In this document: in pieces, positions 1-10,200 of the stretch
How the letters are laid out: each line of letters starts with the position of its first letter
How positions within the stretch are numbered: the first letter of the stretch is position 1
Source: Thalassotalea sp. G2M2-11
GTDB lineage: Bacteria; Pseudomonadota; Gammaproteobacteria; Enterobacterales; Alteromonadaceae
Length of the DNA stretch: 64,000 bases
Reading direction: 5' to 3'
Assembly: GCF_017168195.1 (NCBI RefSeq)
Contig: NZ_JADNYL010000001.1
Span: 310,001 to 374,000 of the forward strand
The notes under the pieces: model-generated
What the model saw: only the letters and a program-made list of their open reading frames with translations
Told to the model about the DNA's origin: nothing
The model's database searches: none
Position numbers and translations under genes: made by a program

Positions 1-22
1 AATTAATTAAGGAGTGTAAACC

Positions 23-496
23 ATGAAAAAAATCAATAATACGCTAACCGTTGCAGCTTTCATTGCCATGATAGCTTCATCTGTTTCTTTTAATAGTTAT
101 GCCCATAAAGGGGGAGATGAAATGCCTCAAGAGCACCAAGGGTCTCATCACAAGCCGTTTTCAGTTGGGGCTAAGTTAAAGCAATTAAACCGATTAGTTG
201 ACTTGAGCGATGAGCAGAAACAACAAATTAAAGCGATATTTATTCAGAGTAAAGCGGAGATGAAAACTCATCAAGCTTCAAAAAAAGATTTTAAAGAGCA
301 ACTTAGCTCGCTTATGGCTGCCGCGGTTTTTGATGAGCAAGCATTTTTGAACTTACATCATCAATATCATGAGCAGTTTACTGCAGGCGCATTAACACGA
401 GCTAAAACCCGACATAAAGTGTTGCAAGTATTAACAGCTGAACAACGAGAAATCGTACAAAAAATGAAACACCGAGCTAAAAAGCTAACGCATTAA
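23..496 (+). CDS. Spy/CpxP-family periplasmic protein
   Basis: A 157-residue protein with an N-terminal signal peptide (Lys-rich start, hydrophobic stretch about residues 9-24, then SYA before HKGG). The mature part is helical, His/Gln/Lys-rich and ends with an LTAEQRE motif, the LTxxQ signature of the Spy/CpxP family. Family members are periplasmic chaperones or envelope-stress sensors; a metal-related role is also possible given the His-rich HEHHQYH-type segments, but that is inference. A good ribosome site (AAGGAGTG) lies about 7 bases before the ATG. The gene converges with the M56 protease gene and the two tails overlap by 12 bases. The upstream partner gene, if any, is outside the window. 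Confidence 0.75.
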   Translation: MKKINNTLTVAAFIAMIASSVSFNSYAHKGGDEMPQEHQGSHHKPFSVGAKLKQLNRLVDLSDEQKQQIKAIFIQSKAEMKTHQASKKDFKEQLSSLMAAAVFDEQAFLNLHHQYHEQFTAGALTRAKTRHKVLQVLTAEQREIVQKMKHRAKKLTH

Positions 497-2413
497 GCTG
501 AATGAAAATATTTTAGACATACTGCTTTCTATCGGCTTACCATTGTATTTTGCTGGTAGAAAGCGCCATTTAGATAATGCATTACGAATTGCATTTCGGA
601 AATAATTCACCTTACTTTTTTCCTCAAATACAATATCTTTCACCCTACCTTGCTTATCTATGGTGAAATTAATTTTTACATCAAGCTCAAGACCGCGACG
701 TTTAGCATTTGTGGGATAACGAGGATCCGGAGAAGCGATGATCTCAGCGGGCTTACGAATATTAACCGTTTGCTTTTGTTCAGGTTGTTGAGCCCGAGTA
801 ATAGTGTAGCGGGGGCGTTTTTTAATTGGTTTTGGGCTTGTTTTAGCTGGCGCAACTGCTACAGGCTTATTTTCGCTCTGGTTATCTTGGTATGTGGGAG
901 TGTTGACCAGATCTGCAACCTGTTCTGCATATGGATTATGGATCTGCGATTTTTGTCGATGAGAATCTGTTCGTTCAAATGCTTGATCCGCTGTTGATTG
1001 TTCCATTTGCTCGGTTAACAGTTGTTCAGTTACTGAACTCTTGGAAGATTTACTGGTATTTTGCTCAACCGTTAAAGCAATAAGTTGTTCATCTTCTGTT
1101 GATGCTTGAGCTGATAAAGCTTGATTACCCGTCTCATCTGTCGTGGAAGTCACTGGTTTGTCAGCGAGCTTGACTACTTTTTCTACCGCAGAATTTTTGT
1201 CTTTAATTATGGTTTGTTTCGCGGTAGCGATAACCTGTTCATCTGGCTCGACTAATCCTTCTTTATCTTTTTGTAACAGTAAACGGGCGATAGAAGTTGC
1301 TGACAAACTACCAGCTGAAACGGGTTTCTTTTGAATAAAATCGTTGGCTGTTTGAAAGAATGAAATATGGCCAGACGTGAGGTCGATAACGTTAGCGTTC
1401 AAATAAGGTTTGATAAATACCGCCACCACAGAAAAAACAATTAATACCGTGGCTAAAAACTTTCCAGAATCATTTTTGGCAGAGCAATGATGCTGATCAA
1501 CCAATCGTACAACGCGTTGTTTTAGATCGCCGCCAGAAGCCGCCATCGCCATATTGGGGATAGCGTGATGCCTGTGTTGATGACATAACGATGCGGTATC
1601 TGCTAATGTTCTTGCGTATGCAATAGGGTTACCACTGATCTTAACTGCTACATCATCACTGCAATATTCTCTTTCGTTGCGCATTTGTTTTGATATCCAG
1701 CTGACCGCAGGATGGAAAAATAACAGGGTTTCGACAATCGTCTGTATAAAGTTAACCAGGTAATCATGTCGGCGCACATGGGCTAATTCATGCAAAATTA
1801 ACATGTCCAGCTGTGCAGGCGTTAAACCTGATAACATCGAGGCAGGGATCAACACCACAGGCTTTAACCAACCAAGTGCCATAGGAATATCAGTTTGTAA
1901 TGAGATCAGTAAACGAGGTGTTTTACGCAGACCCACTTTTCGTACTAATTCAGCAAATCGTTCTGTCAGTTCTTGCGTCGGTGCCATTGATGCCACTTGA
2001 GGCAAACGATTAACATTATATAACTCAATCAATAACTTGCTTGATAGTAAACCAACAGTCGCAAGCCACAATAGTGAAATGTAAGGTAAGACATCAAATA
2101 TTTCTTGATACCAAGTAATAGTGTCTTTATCGGTGAAAGTTTGTTGATTAATTATTGTTGAGATATCACTGCTAAAATAGCTTATCGGCTGATAATCAGG
2201 TTGATAGATAGCAATAAAAGTGACAACAGGAACAATTAAGCTCGCTAACATGGCAAGCGTTGCCCAAGTATAGCGTAACTGGGCTTTATGATAAGGCGTT
2301 AATATTAATAATATTTTAAGAGCAAGCGCAATCAAGCCCCCTTGCCAAATAAAGTGGATCAGGGTTAAAGCTAAATTATACCATTGTGGGCTATCGATAA
2401 AGCTTTCCATCAT
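485..2413 (-). CDS. BlaR1-type M56 membrane metallopeptidase with C-terminal TonB-like domain
   Basis: A 642-residue membrane protein. The N-terminal half has several hydrophobic segments (about residues 12-38, 45-70, 105-130 and 315-335) around the zinc peptidase motif HELAH at about residue 208, typical of the M56/BlaR1 family. After a long low-complexity Ser/Thr/Gln/Glu linker (about 370-545) the last 80 residues form a TonB C-terminal-like domain (YPTNAKRRG ... GRVKDI ... WRFLPAKYNGKP). It lies directly downstream of a blaI-type repressor gene, so the pair is probably a BlaR1/BlaI-like sensor-repressor system. No beta-lactamase gene is adjacent, and a TonB-like tail replaces the penicillin-binding sensor of classical BlaR1, so the signal is unknown. 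Confidence 0.8.
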   Translation of the reverse strand: MMESFIDSPQWYNLALTLIHFIWQGGLIALALKILLILTPYHKAQLRYTWATLAMLASLIVPVVTFIAIYQPDYQPISYFSSDISTIINQQTFTDKDTITWYQEIFDVLPYISLLWLATVGLLSSKLLIELYNVNRLPQVASMAPTQELTERFAELVRKVGLRKTPRLLISLQTDIPMALGWLKPVVLIPASMLSGLTPAQLDMLILHELAHVRRHDYLVNFIQTIVETLLFFHPAVSWISKQMRNEREYCSDDVAVKISGNPIAYARTLADTASLCHQHRHHAIPNMAMAASGGDLKQRVVRLVDQHHCSAKNDSGKFLATVLIVFSVVAVFIKPYLNANVIDLTSGHISFFQTANDFIQKKPVSAGSLSATSIARLLLQKDKEGLVEPDEQVIATAKQTIIKDKNSAVEKVVKLADKPVTSTTDETGNQALSAQASTEDEQLIALTVEQNTSKSSKSSVTEQLLTEQMEQSTADQAFERTDSHRQKSQIHNPYAEQVADLVNTPTYQDNQSENKPVAVAPAKTSPKPIKKRPRYTITRAQQPEQKQTVNIRKPAEIIASPDPRYPTNAKRRGLELDVKINFTIDKQGRVKDIVFEEKSKVNYFRNAIRNALSKWRFLPAKYNGKPIESSMSKIFSFSLMR

Positions 2414-2436
2414 ACTCTGCTAAGTATCCTTCCTAT

Positions 2437-2823
2437 TTAATCCTGTTGTTCTAATTCATTTAATAATTGACGAATGTTAGCAATTTCTTCTTTGCTGTGG
2501 GATTCATCCAAAGCACGCATAACTAATTTTGACGTTGAACCGCCAAACGCTTTAGTGACTAAATCTTTTAGTAATGATGACTGCGTTTGTACTTGGCTAT
2601 TGGCTGCTGCATATACATGGGCGCGATTGCTTTCATCACGGATAACTAAGGCTTTCTCATGCATAATTTGTAATATTTTCAGTACGGTGGTGTAGCCAGT
2701 TTTTTGTGTTTCGCTTACCGCTTCATGCACCTGACGAACTGTTGCAGGGCCTAATTTCCAGAGTATATTGAGTAACGTCAGCTCTGCTTCGGTTGGCTTA
2801 GTACCAGGGTTTTCGTGAGCCAT
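2437..2823 (-). CDS. BlaI/MecI/CopY-family transcriptional repressor
   Basis: A 128-residue winged-helix protein. The N-terminal part carries the family pattern EAELTLLNILWKLGPATVRQV and TGYTTVLKILQIM, the BlaI/MecI DNA-binding wing; the C-terminal part is a dimerisation helix region. The ATG at 2823 is preferred over a TTG one codon upstream because AAGGAAG sits 4 bases before it. It is followed 23 bases downstream by the M56 protease gene on the same strand, the usual BlaI-BlaR order. By family knowledge the repressor is inactivated by the protease's signalling. No clear TACA-type operator was identified in the 170 bases upstream. Confidence 0.85.
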   Translation of the reverse strand: MAHENPGTKPTEAELTLLNILWKLGPATVRQVHEAVSETQKTGYTTVLKILQIMHEKALVIRDESNRAHVYAAANSQVQTQSSLLKDLVTKAFGGSTSKLVMRALDESHSKEEIANIRQLLNELEQQD

Positions 2824-2993
2824 CAAACTTCCTTAATAAAAAATTTATAAGTTGAGTAATAAAACATGACGGAAATATTACGAACTTAATCGTATCTTGT
2901 GTTGGTTAATTGAGCAACTATAAATGTAAATTTTTTTCTTTGATCTGTAACATGTTGAGTTTTCTTATTTAAATTTTGATTTATTCTCAGCGG

Positions 2994-3728
2994 TTAATTT
3001 TGGCATTTAATCGCCTTACTCGTTCGGCTGTTAAGAGGAAAGTTGGTAAATACAGCGTCAACATTTAGTTGGCGACAAAGGGCTAGGTCATAGTACTCAT
3101 CAACAGTATAAACCCACACTTTTAAACCGAGTTGATGCGCATTAGTGACAATTTGCTGATTTATACTGGCAACATCTAAGTTTAAGTAATGACAGTCTAG
3201 TGCTTTTGTGAAACTTTCGATTTCAAGAGGAAGGTGAGCGATAAGTGCTGCCGTTGAAATGCTCGGGAGTGCTTTTTTGCAAGCATATAAAAATGGGTGG
3301 TTAAAAGAAGAAATAATGAATTGTGCTTGGTTAAAGTGATCGTGAATGAGCGCATGTTGAATATTTTGTTGTAAACATTTTATTTGCTCGGTAATTTCTT
3401 GCTGAGTACCCGCTGAAGATTTCACTTCAATATTGACTAATGTCCTGCCGGCAATATGCTTTAACGCCTGTGCTAAAGTGACAATAGGTTGCTGATCCCC
3501 TAGTGGCGGTTGTATAAGCTGGGCTAAACTGAAATCATTTATATGTTTTTTAACCGATGTGGTGGCAATAATATGCTGATCATGGATCACGATAAAGGTT
3601 TTACTGGGTTGATGAAATTGAATGTCGAGTTCAATGCCATCACAATTTTGTTCGATTGCTTGCTCGAATGCGAGCAGTGAATTTTCTGGAAATTCACCAC
3701 TCGCCCCTCGATGAGCAATTATCAGCAT
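2994..3728 (-). CDS. glycerophosphodiester phosphodiesterase
   Basis: A 244-residue GDPD-family TIM-barrel enzyme that hydrolyses glycerophosphodiesters to glycerol 3-phosphate and an alcohol. Visible motifs are HRGASGEFPENS at residues 6-17 (catalytic His and Arg), ELDIQ around residue 37 and HD in VIHDQHI (second catalytic His). IEVKS, WVYTVD and the terminal VFTNFP complete the family pattern. No signal peptide is present, so it is probably cytoplasmic (UgpQ-like). Its ATG overlaps the stop of psd by one base, so the two are translationally coupled and the pair fits phospholipid synthesis and turnover. The 170 bases beyond its stop hold no gene and carry the blaI promoter region. Confidence 0.9.
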   Translation of the reverse strand: MLIIAHRGASGEFPENSLLAFEQAIEQNCDGIELDIQFHQPSKTFIVIHDQHIIATTSVKKHINDFSLAQLIQPPLGDQQPIVTLAQALKHIAGRTLVNIEVKSSAGTQQEITEQIKCLQQNIQHALIHDHFNQAQFIISSFNHPFLYACKKALPSISTAALIAHLPLEIESFTKALDCHYLNLDVASINQQIVTNAHQLGLKVWVYTVDEYYDLALCRQLNVDAVFTNFPLNSRTSKAIKCQN

Positions 3729-4615
3729 TAGTCGCTCGACGCTACTGCGCTAGTGACAATATCGGCGTAATGTTCGCCTAAGCGCGTCACCGTTTTTGGT
3801 CCAGCGTTAGCATTAAACTCAACCATATTCGGGCTAAATGTAGATATTACGGTTGAGCCTAATTTAAAACGTCCCATTTCATCACCTTTTTCAAAGTGAA
3901 CCGCATCAACACCTGTGGCTGGATATGTCCAACGAAAGATATCTTTGCCTGCCGGAGGAGTAATTGTTCCTGCCCAAGTGGTTTCAATACTAGCCACTAT
4001 GGTGGCACCAACTAGCACCATGGCTAATTGACCGTGTGCGGTATCAAAGATGGTGACCACTCGTTCATTACGTGCAAATAAATCAGGGACATTGTTCGCG
4101 GTTAATGGATTCACAGAGAATAACTCGCCCGGCACGTAGATCATTTCTCGTAAAGTGGCCGCCATTGGCATATGAATTCGGTGGTAATCTTTAGGAGCCA
4201 AATAGATACAGGAAAACTTACCCCCTTGAAATGGCGCCGCGGTGGCTTCATCACCGCCAAGTAAACTGGTCAGGCTGTAGTTAAACCCCTTTGCTTGTAT
4301 TAATTGTCCATCAACAATCTCACCTTGCTGGCTAATGGCGCCATCAACTGGATAGCATATGGTATTGGGTGTCATATCAATCGGGCGCGCACCGTCGGCT
4401 AGCTCACGGGTAAAAAAGTCATTAAAAGTGTTAAAGTCTTCAGCGTGTTGTAGTTTAGCTTCGGACATATTGATATCGTAAGCTTTAATAAACCATTTGA
4501 TTGCCTTTGTGGTCAACCACCCTGCTTCAGCAGCAGCGAATTTACCAACTAATCGAGAAATACCGTGTTTGGGCATCACATATTGAAGGGCAATTTTAAT
4601 TTTATCGAGAGACAC
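3728..4615 (-). CDS. psd: phosphatidylserine decarboxylase
   Basis: A 295-residue proenzyme that converts phosphatidylserine to phosphatidylethanolamine at the inner membrane. The autocleavage motif LGST is present with Ser254 as the pyruvoyl precursor. Other class-defining stretches are [34 protein letters not shown] and WAGTITPP. The start is a GTG; the following residues ([21 protein letters not shown]) align with the beginning of the Escherichia coli enzyme. It stands between rsgA (upstream, same strand) and a GDPD gene (downstream, overlapping by one base), the common gammaproteobacterial order. Confidence 0.97.
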   Translation of the reverse strand: MSLDKIKIALQYVMPKHGISRLVGKFAAAEAGWLTTKAIKWFIKAYDINMSEAKLQHAEDFNTFNDFFTRELADGARPIDMTPNTICYPVDGAISQQGEIVDGQLIQAKGFNYSLTSLLGGDEATAAPFQGGKFSCIYLAPKDYHRIHMPMAATLREMIYVPGELFSVNPLTANNVPDLFARNERVVTIFDTAHGQLAMVLVGATIVASIETTWAGTITPPAGKDIFRWTYPATGVDAVHFEKGDEMGRFKLGSTVISTFSPNMVEFNANAGPKTVTRLGEHYADIVTSAVASSD

Positions 4616-4781
4616 TGATTTTTCCTATGTAATTATTTGTGGCTGTAACCTTTTTGGGACAATTAAACGTGATTTACGCATTATTGTCACTTAAATATTG
4701 CTTGATGATTCCGAAGTAACGCAACATCAGTTAAATGACGTTCAGTATATGCAAAATTATCAAAGTGAAGATCAATAGCTC

Positions 4782-5816
4782 CTAGTTAAAGCGAGAAGTT
4801 AAGGTGTTTTCATTTAAACTGTTTAATATTTTTTGAAAACTGGCTAAACGTTTTGGGTGTACTTGGTTAGCTAAACTGGCGGCAACTAAAGCACATCCGG
4901 GGTCGGACTGATGTTTACAATCTCTAAATTTACATAATCCTAAATGATCTGCAAATTCAATAAAGCCTTGACATACCTGTTCAGGGGTTAAGTGCCATAA
5001 ACCAAATTCTCTGATCCCCGGAGAGTCAATTAAATCGCCACCTTGAGCAAAGTGATACAATCGTGCAACGGTCGTTGTGTGTTGACCAAGGCCAGAATTT
5101 TCAGAAACTTCTTGAGTATGTACCGATAAATTAGGCATTAATGAGTTAGTCAGTGTTGACTTACCTACCCCTGATTGACCAACAAAAATACTGGTGTTGT
5201 TTTGTAGCTGTGCTTTTAATTGCTCAATGCCAGCTTGTGTTTTGTTACTGACATAGATGATGCGGTAGCCAATATCACGATAGATATCGAGTTGTTGTTC
5301 GATTTCTTTTTGGTTTTCTTCGGTGAATAAATCAATTTTATTGAGTAGGATGATTGGCTCAATACCTGTATTTTCCGCAGCAACTAAGTAACGGTCAATA
5401 ATGTCGGCATTAAAAGCGGGTAACACGGAAGAGACAATAATGATTTGACTAATATTGGCGGCAATTGGTTTAACGCCATCATAAACGTCTGGTCGGCTCA
5501 ACACAGAGCTTCTTTCATGTACTGCTTCAATGACACCTGAGATGCTATGCTCGGTTTGTTTACCTTGACGCCAGACGACTTTATCACCACAAATGAGAGA
5601 ATCGATTGAGCGACGCATATTACAGCGATAGATGGAGCCGTCATCAGCTTCAATATCGGCATGTTGACCAAAGCGACTGATCACAGTGCCAGATTGTGCT
5701 TCACCAAGCTCATCATCTTGCCACTGAATTTTTTCGGCTTTGTTGCTTAGTTTTTTTGCTTGGTTTGCTTTAATACGCCGAACTTGGCCTTTGGTCAGTT
5801 TTTTAGCTTTTGCCAC
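4782..5816 (-). CDS. rsgA: ribosome small subunit biogenesis GTPase RsgA
   Basis: A 344-residue circularly permuted GTPase that assists late 30S subunit maturation. The N-terminal basic segment and OB-fold (VISRFGQHADIEADDGSIYRC) are followed by the permuted G motifs: NKID (G4), GQSGVGKST (G1, about residue 217) and DSPG (G3). The C-terminal zinc-binding cluster C-x4-C-x-H-x5-C is intact in LCKFRDCKHQSDPGC. The start is GTG with a weak ribosome site; residues after it (AKAKKLTKGQVRRIKANQ) match the usual N-terminus. It is divergent from orn, a conserved arrangement, and precedes psd by 166 bases in which no gene is visible. Confidence 0.96.
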   Translation of the reverse strand: MAKAKKLTKGQVRRIKANQAKKLSNKAEKIQWQDDELGEAQSGTVISRFGQHADIEADDGSIYRCNMRRSIDSLICGDKVVWRQGKQTEHSISGVIEAVHERSSVLSRPDVYDGVKPIAANISQIIIVSSVLPAFNADIIDRYLVAAENTGIEPIILLNKIDLFTEENQKEIEQQLDIYRDIGYRIIYVSNKTQAGIEQLKAQLQNNTSIFVGQSGVGKSTLTNSLMPNLSVHTQEVSENSGLGQHTTTVARLYHFAQGGDLIDSPGIREFGLWHLTPEQVCQGFIEFADHLGLCKFRDCKHQSDPGCALVAASLANQVHPKRLASFQKILNSLNENTLTSRFN

Positions 5817-5979
5817 GTGATATTTTCATATTGTCTATAGTTACATTAAAACACCGCGTCAGATAAAAGTGTTTCAATCGAAGTTAATTCTCACGTATTA
5901 TACTGACAAAATCATAATTCATCTAATACTTGTGTTTGAATTGCTCAAAACAAGTGGTAATAAAGGTTAAGGGACGAAT

Positions 5980-6525
5980 ATGTCTTGCAGCGATAGCAAT
6001 TTAATTTGGTTAGATTTAGAGATGACAGGGTTAGAGCCTGAGCATGATGTTATTTTAGAAATTGCCAGTATAGTCACCGATAGTCAGTTAAATATTCTCG
6101 CGGAAGGGCCTGTTTTTGCGATTCACCAGCCAGATCATGTATTAGAGAATATGAACGAATGGTGTATTGAAACCCATGGTAAATCAGGTTTAACTCAACG
6201 TTGTCGGGCAAGTACAACGGATTTATCAACAGCGAGTGCCGAAACGATGAAGTTTTTAGCGCAATATGTGCCTAAAGGTGTTTCACCTATGTGTGGTAAT
6301 AGTATTGGCCAAGATCGTCGCTTTATTAACAAGTATATGCCTGAATTTGAAGAGTACTTTCATTATCGCAATCTTGATGTCAGTACCGTGAAAGAATTAG
6401 CTCGCCGTTGGAAACCACAAGTGTTAGATAAAGTTGAAAAAAAAGGCGTGCATTTAGCGCTCGATGATATTCGAGAATCAATCGCCGAGTTGAAGGTTTA
6501 CCAGCAGCATTTTTTCAACGTGTAA
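5980..6525 (+). CDS. orn: oligoribonuclease
   Basis: A 181-residue DEDDh 3'-5' exoribonuclease that degrades 2-5 nt RNAs and pGpG, the last step of mRNA and cyclic-di-GMP turnover. The first catalytic acids are D12 and E14 in [11 protein letters not shown]; the [10 protein letters not shown] and [11 protein letters not shown] segments carry the remaining Asp/His residues. Length matches the family (about 181). It is divergent from rsgA and followed by a strong intrinsic terminator, so it is probably a single-gene transcript. Confidence 0.97.
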   Translation: MSCSDSNLIWLDLEMTGLEPEHDVILEIASIVTDSQLNILAEGPVFAIHQPDHVLENMNEWCIETHGKSGLTQRCRASTTDLSTASAETMKFLAQYVPKGVSPMCGNSIGQDRRFINKYMPEFEEYFHYRNLDVSTVKELARRWKPQVLDKVEKKGVHLALDDIRESIAELKVYQQHFFNV

Positions 6526-6541
6526 CTGATTTTAGAATATT

Positions 6542-6568
6542 AAAAAGCACATGATGGTGCTTTTTTTT
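6542..6568 (+). terminator. intrinsic terminator of orn
   Basis: An 8-bp perfect stem AAAAGCAC / GTGCTTTT with loop ATGATG, followed by a run of T residues, 17 bases after the orn stop. Confidence 0.9.
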
Positions 6569-6658
6569 GCAAAAAAACTTTATGGTCAGACCAGTTTGCG
6601 GCACAATATCATTTCATTAAGCCTAGCTGAAAGTTAGTTCCCACATGAAGGAGTAGTA

Positions 6659-7144
6659 ATGAGTAATCAATTTAGTCGTTTAATAAATAAAGTGCAGCGA
6701 TTACCCAAACGGTTTCATCCTTTTTTATTGACTAAACTGTTTTGTACTAAAGTGAGATTTGCAGGCACTTCAGGCATTAACATTCAGTCAGTTACTGCCA
6801 ATCGTGTTGAAATTACATTGGCTAATCGTAAGAAAGTACAAAACCATATTGGTGGCATTCATGCGGTGGCTGCCGCTGTATTGGCAGAATCAGCAACAGG
6901 TATTGTTTTTGGCATGAATGTTCCCGACAGCTGTTTGCCTTTACTGAAATCAATGAAGATTGACTATAAGCGAAGAATGCAGGGAGATTTAACCGCAATA
7001 GCTGCTTTAACGGATGAGCAGCAACAACAGATCAAAGAAAGTGAAAAGGGCGATATGATCATCCCTGTTGAAATTTATGATCAAAGTATGGAACAACCAA
7101 TTTTATGCCAAATGGAATGGGCTTGGATCAGTAAAAAACGCTAG
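6659..7144 (+). CDS. DUF4442 hotdog-fold protein
   Basis: A 161-residue protein resembling the DUF4442 family, which adopts a thioesterase-like hotdog fold. The pattern GGIHAVAAAVLAESATGIVFGMNVP corresponds to the central hotdog helix, followed by the beta strands IDYKRRMQGDLTAIAAL and DMIIPVEIYDQ. No enzymatic activity is established for this family, so the function is only guessed as acyl-thioester related. A strong ribosome site (GAAGGAGTAGTA) precedes the ATG. It stands alone between the orn terminator and the large membrane protein gene 128 bases downstream. Confidence 0.7.
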   Translation: MSNQFSRLINKVQRLPKRFHPFLLTKLFCTKVRFAGTSGINIQSVTANRVEITLANRKKVQNHIGGIHAVAAAVLAESATGIVFGMNVPDSCLPLLKSMKIDYKRRMQGDLTAIAALTDEQQQQIKESEKGDMIIPVEIYDQSMEQPILCQMEWAWISKKR

Positions 7145-7272
7145 ATCTTTAAGCAGACAGATAAATTTGTTTGATTCTGCTTTGCAATTCCCTAAACTGG
7201 AGTCATTTATTTTATCGCTGAGCGAATATTACGATATTGGCTTGCAAATGCTTTAAGGCAGATATTGTCAGC

Positions 7273-10200
7273 ATGGATTCATCGACTCCTTTTTACCAGC
7301 AACTAAATGCTCGATTTTACGCTTTACTCTTTATTTTAGTAGGCCTTTTAGGAGCAATTTTTAGCCTCTTTGTTTTTCAAGAGCAACAACATTCTCAGTT
7401 TACCCAGCAAACTTTACCTAAATATATACAGGTGGAGAATGAAGCTGCTACACAGTATCGAATTCGACTATTAATGGCTCAGTTAGCGCAGCATAAAACA
7501 GCAGACTTGCTACAAGCTGACTACCAAAAGTTAATAGCTGAATTGACAAAACTAGCTGAGAGCGATTCAACAAATAAAAGACAATTAACGCGACTGCTTT
7601 CGCAGCTGCAACCTCAACAAGAGTCGATTACACGACTAGCAGAAAATAAAGAACGTAATGCCTTATTACGTGATAACGCGTTAATTCAATTGCAATTAGT
7701 GCTTGATGAATTTAAAAGTATCCGTAAGGAACTAGCGTCACAGCAAGGCAAATTGTATCAACAGATCGTTCAAGATAAGGTCAATGATGCCATTACCACA
7801 TCTAGAGTAAACGCCTATGCGAAGGTTTCAGCGCAGCTTGAAAAAGTGAATACGACACTTTTTGCTGTTGAGCAAGTGTATGTATTGTTTAATCGCATCT
7901 CCTTACAGTACTTATTGGAAGATTTTGATTATTACAATCGGTTATTAGCAGAGGCAATTGCGTTATGGCATCAGCAATTTGATAGTCAAACCAAGCAGCC
8001 TCAATATGTCACGTTATTAAATACCCTAGAAAAGCTGCTATACAGTGAACAAAGCGTGATGGCAAAATGGCGAGGGCAAGTGCGATTAGCGCAAGAGTTT
8101 GTGCTTGGCTTAGATAATATTCTACAGCGATTACCAGCACCGCCAGTAAGTAATGGCGATGAAAAAATTCAGCCGATGGGCTTGGCAGCATTGATAACAT
8201 CATTTATTCCTTCGTCAGCTTCATTCACACATCAGCAGGTTAAACTAATACTGGGCTTGTTATTAAGCGTGCTTACTCTATTCGTTGTCTGGCTATTGTT
8301 GAGCATGCGGGCTCGAATAAAACGTTACGATGAGGCTACGCTGGGTATTGTTGAGCAACAACTAACGGGCAGTGAAGAAAAAATACCTGCTCAGTCGGCA
8401 CTGCAACAGCAAATGTTGCGACTATTAGCGCAAGTGAGTACGCCTAAATACAGTGAAGATGATTATTTAGCGTTAAGGGCAACGATTGAGCAGCAGGCTC
8501 TACAGTTGTTTGAACAAGCGAGTACAGTTTTATTTTCAAGTACACAAAAGCAGCTCTCAGAGCAAATGCGAAGCCTATTATTTTCGCAGCAAATTCATCA
8601 GCCGTCAGCGCAAAATATGCCACAATGTTTGCATTGGCGACACGCCTTTTTAAAACAAGATCTCCATGAGGTTCTGGCTGAGGTTAGGCAAGCAAAAGCT
8701 GATCAGCAATTGCTTGAAAAGTCACTGACAACACGATCAGGCACTGAGATCAAGCTGATCCTGCAATATTATCATGATGCGTGGCATGGTGTGGTGATCA
8801 ACAATGAACTGCAAAATCAGTTAACTGATAAATTGCAGCAAGTTGAACAGTCGTTGCAGTTGCAACAAGTTCAACAAGAGCAAGCGTTGCATCGTTTGGG
8901 TCAGCAATTAGCGCAGATGACCGTTCGTGCAATGTTACAGAATCAAAAATCTAGTGTTGGCGGTAATGACTCATCATTACAGGTTGCTAGACAGTTGTAC
9001 CGAATATTGGATTGGTGTCAACAGCTGCAAGTTAGTCACATTGAGCTGGAACAAATGAAAGTTGATGGTCTTTGTGATGTTTCTTTGCCAGATGAACTGT
9101 TTGCTTTTATTCATAATATTAGTCAATTTACCAGTGTCAGACGCAATAAAGTACAATATTATCAAGACCCTATATTGATTGAGCAAGGGCGAATTAATCC
9201 GTTTTTATTTCACCAAGTGTTAATGCGCCTTGCCAAACTGGCATTACAAGATACGTTGAATGCTGATGTTGTTATTAGGGCGACAGTGGTTGATAAAAAT
9301 GCGGGACAACAATTGGTCAAAATCTCGATTGAAGCTCAAGCCGAACAAAATACATGTACTGTCCCTAATGACCTAAAAGCACTGGTAAATAGTACAAGGG
9401 AAGGTGAAAATAATTATAGTGCGATACACTATCTGCAGCTGTTGTTGCAGGTAAATCATGCCGATGATCTTCAGCTTATCGAGTCTGAACAATGTTTTGA
9501 ATTGAATTTTACCTTGCCGATCACTTTGATTGGCCATAAGAAGTTAACGACAATACAGGCGCCTGATTTAAAAGAAGCAACGATTGTTGCCTTTAGTCAA
9601 AATAAGCGCTTAACCGCGCAACTAAAATCTTTGGTTAGTCAGGCTAATGGTCGGTTTGACTCTGTACAAAGTATTGAGCATTTGAATAAGTTGTTGACCA
9701 ATCATCATTTAAAACGTCAGCCGATAGCTGCAATTATTATCGGGCCAGAGTGTTACAGTGCAGAATGTCATGTGATTGCTCAACAACTCAATAACTTAGC
9801 GAAACCTATTCGACCTAAATTAATGGTTTTACAGTCATTATTTAATAATCGATTAGCAAAATATGGCTTATTTGCTGATACTCATTTGGTTGCAACGCCG
9901 AGTGGTTTTTATCAAGGGTTGACCAAGTTAGTTAAAGGTAGTGCACAAGACAATTTACTGGTCAGTGCAGAGGTATTTAAACAATACCGGTTCAGTCAAA
10001 CGCAAACTGAAGTGCTCATTGGCGTTTCTGAGCCTGTTAAGCAGCAAGCATTATCCAAAATTATCCAGTGGTTAGGTTTTCAGCCATATATCGTTTGTGA
10101 ACCCGAAAGCTTGCTTCATCTTTGGCAAAGTGGTCGCTATGTCATTTTAATTAATCAGCTCGCTCTATCACCTTGGGTCAAGTTAGCCGTTGGTAATAAT

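Noticed and set aside
650..1334. Plus-strand open frames inside the M56 protease gene
   Set aside because: They are shadows opposite a gene with a clear HELAH motif and TonB-like domain and have no start signals.
7237..7272. TTG start extending the large membrane protein by 12 residues
   Set aside because: The ATG at 7273 places the membrane segment at a normal distance from the N-terminus; the extension (ACKCFKADIVS) has no supporting ribosome site.
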